Below are positions 56,070-64,000 of a stretch of 64,000 nt of DNA, in pieces. A model generated the notes under the pieces. The model made no database searches. It was not told where the DNA came from and saw only the letters and a program-made list of their open reading frames with translations. The first letter of the stretch is position 1. Each line of letters starts with the position of its first letter. Source of the stretch: Angiostrongylus vasorum (lineage: Eukaryota > Nematoda > Chromadorea > Rhabditida > Metastrongylidae). The position numbers were made by a program, and so were the translations under genes. The DNA is taken from contig JADANN010000143.1 of NCBI GenBank assembly GCA_018806985.1, positions 1 through 64,000 on the forward strand, written 5' to 3'.

Positions 56070-58720
56070 AAGCAGAGTTCTCAAGAGAAAAACTCTACAC
56101 CGCTAGTCAGACCAAGAAATAATATTGTATTGTCTTGCCAGCAGGTGTATCATTGTGACAACTCCTGACAACCATTTATCATTGTGACCATTGTGTAGTC
56201 AAAGAGAAGGACTCCAACCACTTTTGCACACCGGTATTCGTCAGCACAGCTTTTCGGGGTATTTTGAAAATGCAAAGTTTCGCTTCAATTACGACACATT
56301 CTCGTAACGTTGGTTCATCAACCTTTTTAAAAATCGTTGTCTTAAACAGTAAAACACACAAGCACGAACACACTGCTTTAATGGAGTAGAGCAAAAACAA
56401 ATGAGTTTTCGGCAACGTCAAGCCAATCTTCAAGTTCGTGTCAAGTTCAACGTGCGAATGTGGACCACAAAAGCGTCACCTCACTGTTGCAAGTCGCGCT
56501 CGGACTTAGCGAGGCTAAGTTGCTCGCCTATTGAGTGTGATTCCAGAAACACCGATGTAGGACACCAGAACCACCAGTTCACTATGTGGAACTAGAACGG
56601 AAGGAAATATATGCAGAAACTACTTCCATCTAGAAAACAGAAACCCGAGAGCAAACTAAAAGTTCGTAAATTTCGTGTCGATACGTATAAACGACCTGAA
56701 AAAAGACTGCTTGTTCAAGACGTTTTTTGTCAAGTAGTGCCAGCATCACTGGTTACCGTACCAAATCCTTCCACAAGGTTGAAATAAGATCAGGACGGGT
56801 GCAATCAACTTTATAAACTGCAAACTAGATAGAAAAAGCGTTCTCACCTTTTCCAGTTGTCTACAACAATTGTTGCTTATTAAGAATAAGACACCCGATC
56901 TTGTCACTATCATTGCTGCGATCCGTGTATTAAATGATAACCACCTTCTTTGAATAATATTGCACACCGACAATGATAAAACAGTGGGACTGTAGAAGAC
57001 GCGGTTGATTTTTTCTGCAAGTGGAGTCAGGAGACTGAGTAGTAGGTGTGAGGAACAACTAAACCCCCAAGTCTACTACTAGCCAACAAGCAACCCGGGA
57101 TACAAGAAACCTTCAACGATAAAGCATGGTGGTCTGCCTAATCACATAACTTTGCCAAAAAACAGCTTAATGTGTACACAGCTCGAAAAAGCATAATGCT
57201 TCCAGTGTTCGCTGAGAGAATGAGTTTCGCTAGACACTGAATCTGAGAGAAGATGGCTACGCTTAGTTACCGCTTTATCACTTTACAGGAACTTAGAACA
57301 TGGCGCCCAATAGGTTTGAGACTCTTTGCTTGAGGGAGACGACCGAAGAAGAGAAGTCCAATATCTTTTAGAGAATACGCCAACAGAATATCAGCTAATA
57401 CACCTGTCTATGTTACCCTTGCAACTGTGTTGGAATCTAATAACAGAAATTTAACAAAATTTCAAGCAAAACGTTCGTCAGATATTCGACAACAAGAGAT
57501 GTCCCTAATGTACGAAAAATAATTCACCCAGTGAAAGCATCCAATTACTAATAACATTTATTATTCCAAAACCTGAGGTCGGAACACAAGCAACCGGCAC
57601 GTGATTACGCAGCATCACTCTTAAAACGAACTTTGAAGTTGGTATGTATCATTGAGATATCACGGCACGACAAATCGTCAAGTAGATTTCCATTATTTCT
57701 TCTGCTTCTGTCCCTGCGGGTTGTTGTGGACCACTTCAGGACATTCTTTTCTAGAAAATGAGAGTTTCGGAACATTCCTTTTCACAAAACAAAAGCAGTT
57801 AGAGATCACAAGGGAAAAAGCAAGACTAGGATGGTGATGAAACGGAAAGGAAATAACTCACAGATTAGTTTCTTCCAATAAGAGCGCCTCACGGTTCTTT
57901 TCATCAAGAACCTCCATTTCAGTGGCCATCTCTGACAATACTCATTTTAATTCTACGGTAAACCTTTTTCAGACTCAAGAATAACGAGGAACACCAACAG
58001 AAACTGGTATTCCTTGTTCTAAATATAAAAGCACAAATAAAATGCCCCCTCACCTGATATCTTCCTCGACAGTCGCTCCACTCTATCCACGGTTTCGACG
58101 AAACTCTACAAAGTAAATAATAGATATTGCTAAAAAAGAATCCATGTACAACTCTACATCTGAGAATGCGAGCACCTAAAGCATAAGGAAAGCAAAAAAG
58201 TAATTTAATAAGGTTGGTATCTTCTCAGAAACACTCGCAGAATCCTCATGGTCACGATCAGCATTTCTCGGTGTAACTGATCTTGATATACGCTCTACAA
58301 ACACTTGTTTTAGAAAGCTGCTCCACCGAAATATGAAGGAGGAAACATGTCAGCGAACGATCCCGACAGTACTTCTTCTAATTCTGGGCTAACTTTTTTC
58401 AACTCGAACGCAACGACGTGAACTAACGGAACTTTGTATCACTTGTTCTCAGTATAAAAACACAAAGAAAATGCACTTCACCTGAAAGAGTTCCTTGATA
58501 TCATCTACGTGCTCGCACAAATGCTACAAAGTAAAAAATAGATATTGCTAAGAAAAATCCATGCACAACCTTAAATCAGGGAATGAAAGCACCTTAAAAT
58601 ACACAAGAAATAAGAAAACAATTTAATACCGTCGATGAGGAACCTTTGTGGTCAGATAGACCCGAGGGATCCGCGTGATCACGATCCCCACGTGCCTTTG
58701 TGGCGGTTTCGGGAATCACA
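56070..58720 (-). pseudogene. Gene-fragment block A, mirror
   Basis: Reverse complement of 6560-9210 with the same exon-like pieces and splice-like sites. Confidence 0.4.
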
Positions 58721-59329
58721 AGACATTACATTAATATCTTTGTAAGCTCACCAGTAAAACAAAATGTTGCACTGACGACGCTTCAGCATAGGCCTAAGTG
58801 GTGATACCAGACGAGTCTTATGATGATGAAGCAACTGTAGTGTTGGTGAAATGCTATGAGTAAAAAAAAGACGCGAAGTCAAAAGAGTAGGGTGTTCTTC
58901 TTCACCTTTGTTATAAAGACTCTAGTAAATCGCAACACCAACCGTGACAAAACAGTAATCGGAAATCCGAACTGTTAAAAAAAATTACATTGGCTCTCTG
59001 CTGAACGCTACTCATCGTACAGTCTGTCCAGATTTGTCAACAATAAGCGCAACCCTGAAGCTTGCACAAAATCCATTCATCTACTTCATACGGAAATGCT
59101 ATCAATCAAAGACGACATGAGCACAAAAAGCAAAAATAGAAGGGGCAAAGCCAACGTACGCCTGGAATAAAATGATTCCTATAGGCAGAAAGATTTTTAG
59201 GATACTGTAACGTCAACGTAGTTAATTGACCAGAAATTGCGGACGGGACGTGTCGCAGACGGCTATATTAATATTAACGCCATGTGATTGCTTCAAGTTT
59301 ACAATCAAGTCTTTTTTACATTCCATAGA

Positions 59330-59602
59330 TAAAAGGATAATGCCCTCTGGTTAATCAATCCCTAAGGGATGCGTCATGCATTCGACCTCATTAAGCATCG
59401 CTTGGAGGTTGTTGAATGCATATCTGGCCTTTACAGTGACTCGCAGTGGTCCACCGATGTATCAAGTCAGTGCTGCTATCCTCCCAGACAAGTCTGCTAC
59501 CAACTGCCGACCACAGAGGAATGGAAGGCTTGGTGGGCCATGGACGTGCGGATCGATTCCACGTGTGCGGTGCAAGGCGCCTCCGACCACTGCGCCACAC
59601 GC
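59330..59602 (-). mobile_element. SINE-like repeat, mirror of 5678-5950
   Basis: Same copy on the minus strand; head near 59600. Confidence 0.65.
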
Positions 59603-59967
59603 GCCCACTCGATGGTTATTTCATTATTTTTATTACTCAGTTAATCCTTCCCAATTTGACGAAAATTTCATTCAAAAAACAGTCTGGAAATCTACTTGTT
59701 AAGAAAAAGACCAGCGATAAAATCCTTAAAACGATTATGCTTACGTGTGTGTTGTTAATACCCTATGAGTAATCGGGCTTACTGTTTTTTAGAAAAGAAG
59801 AATGGCTCATTATTGCACGTGGCATTTCGCCTAATCACAGAGTCGTTTTTGTGAAATGAGTGAGTTTGGTGGCTCATAGTATGTGAACAGCACACGGTTG
59901 TCCGTCTAAGGAGGAGAAGAAACGCTGGTCTTTCCATAAAAAGGAAGATGTTTGTATTCCTTTTCGC

Positions 59968-60226
59968 ATTAATGTGCCTCTCACACTAAAACTGCAGTCT
60001 TAAATAGTGTCCAGTATCACGGGGGGTTTATGAGGTATTCTTCTCTGCGGCTCATTTTCGGTTTCCGAGAATTTGCTTTGTTTTTTCACTTCTGATTTGT
60101 TTTCTGTTTTGTCTTTTCTACCACTGAAAAATAACAATGCGAAAGTGAACCGCAGGGAGAAATGCCTCATAATCACGCGTGATACTGGACAGTATTTAAG
60201 ACTGCTGTTTTAATGTGAGAATCACA
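59968..60226. mobile_element. Inverted pair of PLE 3' ends, mirror of 5054-5312
   Basis: Contains the minus-strand C-terminus at about 59984-60064 and the plus-strand C-terminus at about 60120-60210. Confidence 0.68.
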
Positions 60227-60416
60227 TTACGCTTCCATATGAACTCTGTGCGGTTGGTCTCCACGTGACGTATTCAGTGGAAGACTCACAGAAATTGGTG
60301 AGTGTGCGAAGAAGCTTTTTCTGTGTTCAATGTACCTGAGATCTTCTTTTAGCATTTTCTTTGTTTGGTTATGGTATTGTTTGGCTGGGTAGATTGTGGT
60401 CAACTTGACCTTTCCA

Positions 60417-60452
60417 GGCTCTGAGGAAGGCGAAGTCCGCCGAAGCGTCGAC
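60417..60452 (+). repeat. Hairpin motif, mirror of copy d
   Basis: Identical to 4832-4867, downstream of the plus-strand PLE end. Confidence 0.68.
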
Positions 60453-60614
60453 TTGCTCGTAAATGAAGAATAAAATAGCACCTCTTGTTTGCTCAACAAG
60501 AATATGAAGAATTATTTGGCTAATGCCGAGGTTAATAGGAAGTCGGTCGTGGGAATTACTACGTGACTTGCTATCAAGTGAATAATGAAAGGCCGTGTGG
60601 TATAACACGTCTAA

Positions 60615-60644
60615 GATCCTGAGGAAGACGAAATCGCCAAAATG
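60615..60644 (+). repeat. Hairpin motif, mirror of copy c
   Basis: Same motif as 4639-4667. Confidence 0.6.
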
Positions 60645-61017
60645 CCGCCCATTGAATTTGGAAACGAAAAAAGTACCAACCTTGTGCCACTTAAGCAAGG
60701 ACCTTTCATAAGATATTGCTAACTCGATAAAGTTAGCATTATCGGATTTTTTACGGCAAAAAGACACTTTTTCTTTACATACTAGTTGCACGTAAAATAA
60801 GACGGCAATTTCGATGACAGTTATATTAGTGGTCATTTTAATTTAGATTTCCTGAGAAACGATCTCTTGAAGCTGATTTGAACGTGGATTAGAAACAAAC
60901 AATGGGAAACGCCAATCCCAAGACCGACTTTCTCCCTAAACTCGGCACTCTTCGATAAATCACTGTCCTTCTTGATGAACAAACACGGGTTTGGTATCAC
61001 AGCATTTACTAAAGTAA

Positions 61018-61051
61018 CTGACGGTTCGGCGGTTTCTCTTTCTTCGGAGCC
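61018..61051 (-). repeat. Hairpin motif, mirror of copy b
   Basis: Identical to 4233-4266. Confidence 0.65.
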
Positions 61052-61233
61052 TGGAAAGGTGAAATCGACATGCAATCTACTCAGCCATATGCTTTCATAA
61101 CCTCAACAGATAGAACTTATTACACAATATTTCATTCTCATGATAGATAGGTTTTTTTTAAACACCTGCTGTCTTTTTCTGTGTAATCCTTCCAGTTATT
61201 TGGTAGAGACCAATCGCGCAGACTCCAACATGG

Positions 61234-62031
61234 ACGAGCAATGTGTCTATCTCAAATTGTAGAATCAGTCTGAGATATGGCGCCAAGTGACGCATGATCA
61301 CAAAACACTCCTCTTTGTGGTGCACTTCTGGGTTTTTGAAATCAACCCAGAACGCTTCTAGAGTTTTACGCGTTGTTATCCTGGATTTCTGTGCGAGGAA
61401 AGTGAGTTTTACTTTAAAGTATTCTCCGTTATTTCTCTGCGTCCTATGCGCTCCTAGTGAAGTACTTGGGCTTCACATCAAACCTACCGACAAGATGTTC
61501 TTTTACACGGACGCAGGGTGGTCTATTTATTTCGCTGGTTTATTTGACCTCACGTGCATTACAAGTGATCAGCCACGTTGAGCCTGAACTCATGCAATCG
61601 CTGTGTCAACGGTTAGGGTAAATTATACAACTGTCTAGTTGGCATCTTAGAGTGTTCAGAGATATTTCAATTGCCGCTGCTTAATTCTCCAGACCAGCTC
61701 TTCATAAGCATTGTTTGAAGATGTGCTTACCTTGTCGAAGATGTGAACAAGTTAGACGGAACCTTGCTCTCTCTAGGATTTTGTTTAGGAAGGCTGGTTT
61801 TTTTCTCTACACCTTTTACACGGAGCTCTGGTTTCGTACCCATTCGAAATGGCTATTTGTCCCACCAATTTCAAGTTTCCTCCTTTCTGCTCTCTTCCTG
61901 CGCACACCTTGGTGATTGTTCGAAACACGTTTCTTAGAAAAGCTCTTTTGGTGTGTAAGGGTGAGAGCAGAGGTAATGAACCACAACATTTTTGTTACTT
62001 GGCTTTCGGTACTGCTTTGTGAAATAGCCAT
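61234..62031 (-). mobile_element. PLE 3' fragment, mirror of 3247-4050
   Basis: Same fragment, about 6 bases shorter: runs are shorter near 61365, 61443, 61516 and 62008, with one A and one T missing outside runs near 61535 and 61490; one run near 61803 is longer. It is the part of the arms where I found most differences. Confidence 0.7.
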
Positions 62032-63001
62032 TTCTGGATAGGTTTACAGGTTAAAAAATGAGGCTGTAAAAGTTCAGTACGTCGCGTTGCTAAATCCTAA
62101 CACACCTAACACTGTAATCGAGCACCGCTTTCTCCCACTATCTAGTCAACTACTACCTGAGAAAACTTTGGAGGACCAATTCGATGCCGACGGTGTATTT
62201 TAGGAATTTGCGGTTTCCAGAACATCGGAATTTCAATCCACCGAACAAGCAAAATGTTGTTCACGAGCCGAGTCGCACCATTTCAACAGTGCCGGTCAAA
62301 ATCTGCCACTAGTTTCCTACCAGTTTTACCGTCCGATGTGTATTTTGCATGTAGCTGAAGAAATGTGATGGATCATATATGCCGTTGTTACCAACGACCT
62401 TAAATGTGTAGCATAAGATAATAGGATAGTAGGAGCACAAATTTACTGGACGGTGTTATTCTTGATACTGTCATAAGTATGAAACGGCACCGTATTGTGG
62501 AATATTTTCCAGACCATTCTTAGGTACTCAGTCAGCATCTTGTTCTAATTCTTGACTTTCTTGAACCAATGGTTGAACTGTCGTTTTTTGATAGGGGAGG
62601 AGGATTCCCACTGCAATCCTAATTTACCAATTTCTACATCCGCAATGAACTTAAGAAGTAGTGAGATGATCATATCTACTGGAATCGGGTCAAGCGTTGA
62701 TAAATTATAATTTACGTTTTTACTGGTTGCTTTAGATTGAGCGTAACACAACCATTCAAGCTGTGAAATTCTGGTTGGAAAAATAGCTTTATATGTTGCA
62801 ACCGTGTAACATTTATCGACGCACGCACGTAATGATACTTAATTGGGTTCAATAGGTGACTCAAAGTAGCATGATAGGGTATAGCACAAATAAGCAAGAA
62901 ATGTAAAGGCAACCAACTAGCTCCAATGAACTTCATTGAGAGGGTCCAAAAAATTCAGATTACGAGCCCCGTACGTCTTGATTTTCAGTGAATATGCCAC
63001 T

Positions 63002-63202
63002 CACCAACATTGCTCTAAAATTGTCCCACTTTTTTAAGTAGAAACACGGAAAAAAAGAGAAAGTAAGGGAATAAAAGTAACAGAGATGACACTGTAAGTT
63101 TTGTTCCATTTCCGGATATTGAGATTTTTTCAAACAGAGACGAAAATGTTCTTTCCACCTTACTAGGTCCTGCGGCTCCTGTTCATTGTTCGCCTCTGCC
63201 AT
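63002..63202 (-). CDS. Possible first exon, mirror of 2081-2281
   Basis: Same start, with a TATA-like box at 63271-63278. An A-run near 63030 is one base longer than on the left, which extends the open frame to 80 codons (62960). Confidence 0.28.
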
Positions 63203-63735
63203 TGCTGGAATTCAACCTATCTCAAAAAACCCAGAGAAATGAGATAAGACTAGTCGATGAGTGCAATGCTCTTTTATACGACACAGACATCACATAAACA
63301 AATTCTTAACTATATGAATGGATGATGAGTCATACCTTATTGACCTTCTCCTAAAATAAAATCTTGCAAATGAGTCAATTTGGACTAACACTCTGACGCA
63401 ATCGTGTGTCGATCTCAATACGTCAGGAATTGCTCTGCAAGCCCTAGGACGATGGAAACATGAAAGGCAGTAGTCTTCTTCGCGCTCTCAGATGGAGCCC
63501 AGAAGCAGATTAGGAGAATACAAAGACAGAAGCAGCCTTTCGATCCTAACAAAGTTATTAGTGTGTCTGCTTAATAAAAATATTGAGCATTGTTTCATCA
63601 ATGACGATGTTAATAGAAAGGTAAACGTGGTATTACTATAAAACATATTAGCGTTCAAAAACGGAACATAACGTCTGCTATTGCTATTCTATAGTGTGTT
63701 GCACTGTTTTCTTTTCATTAAACGTAATACACCAC

Positions 63736-63940
63736 TTAGAACTCATTTAGAGGACGGATGTAGCGCATGGTAAGAGGTGCACAGCTATACAAAAATCTAT
63801 TTGGTTTATTTGGTTCAAAACAGCTCCCCGGGTTCAGTAAGCTTTTTCATCTCTCCGTCATCAACGAACTGCTGCCAGATTTGTTATGGAAAAGCTCTCT
63901 CTGATTCACCAAAATCGGCTACTCCCACCGTAGTGAAGAT
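63736..63940 (-). pseudogene. Decayed exon, mirror of 1341-1547
   Basis: Same segment and same internal stop; G and T runs near 63825 are one base shorter each, so the frame is lost in this copy. Confidence 0.38.
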
Positions 63941-64000
63941 CTGGGGAAACTATAATAGAGCTCTCTCAGGAATCAAGGTTTAATCAACATCGCCGTTCAA

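Larger units (their letters stand above)
35599..64000. repeat. Right arm of giant inverted repeat (runs off the window)
   Basis: Reverse complement of 1281-29672, present to the last base of the window: the final bases pair with the sequence starting at 1281. The differences from the left arm that I located are mostly one-base changes in A/T or G/C runs, plus three T (left) to C (right) substitutions. Neither arm is consistently the better reading: some frames are open only on the left (exon at 1341), others only on the right (PLE near 42510, RTE near 35766). Confidence 0.97.

Noticed and set aside
1..64000. Hairpin-adapter (single-molecule fold-back) artefact as sole explanation
   Set aside because: Such artefacts usually turn around at one point with little or no loop; here a 5.9 kb unique spacer bounded by inverted RTE copies exists. 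Assembly-graph error at the RTE remains possible and is not rejected.

Overview
The window looks like repeat-dense intergenic or intronic DNA of a clade V (strongylid, hookworm-like) nematode. The clues are RTE-type retrotransposons whose ORF resembles those abundant in hookworm genomes, Penelope-like elements (PLEs) with a GIY-YIG endonuclease, a mariner relic, tRNA-headed SINE-like repeats, foldback MITEs and exon/intron remnants with TTTTCAG-style acceptors. I see no intact protein-coding gene of ordinary length, no convincing functional tRNA or rRNA, no CRISPR and nothing bacterial. The genus is an inference from family resemblance.

The dominant feature is a giant inverted repeat. Bases 1281-29672 reappear as reverse complement at 35599-64000, around a single-copy 5.9 kb spacer (29673-35598). 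Corresponding coordinates always add up to about 65271-65284, so the arms differ in net length by only about 10 bp over 28.4 kb. The right arm still matches at the last base of the window, so its true outer end is not visible. Most differences I found are one-base changes in mononucleotide runs; the three base substitutions I found are all T (left) versus C (right).

Left arm, outside to inside: SINE and PLE ends (1-830, not mirrored inside the window); a decayed exon (1341-1547) and a possible short gene start (2005-2281); PLE remnants (3247-5312); a SINE (5678-5950); two diverged tandem copies of an unrecognised multi-exon gene fragment (6560-11640), the second interrupted by a 5'-truncated RTE with an 8-bp target-site duplication; a foldback MITE; an RTE endonuclease fragment; a segmental duplication (14335-16330 and 22925-25075), each copy carrying an internally deleted mariner; more PLE pieces, a MITE, a degenerate RTE (19190-20985), a GIY-YIG PLE fragment, a GC-rich minisatellite (22998-23280), two SINEs and a near-full-length RTE (26398-29697).

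Spacer: MITE, purine-rich tract, a long degenerate RTE of a second family on the minus strand (30600-33700) and a second fragment of that family on the plus strand (34640-35580).

Right arm: the same items in reverse order on the opposite strand.

The inner ends of both arms are the 3' ends of two inverted RTE copies. The left copy has a target-site duplication on both sides; the right copy lacks it on its spacer side. This suggests that the left junction is original and that the right one was made by exchange or template switching within an inverted RTE copy, either in the chromosome or in an assembly graph. A second point of interest is a conserved two-tier hairpin that repeatedly lies about 170-210 bp downstream of PLE C-termini.
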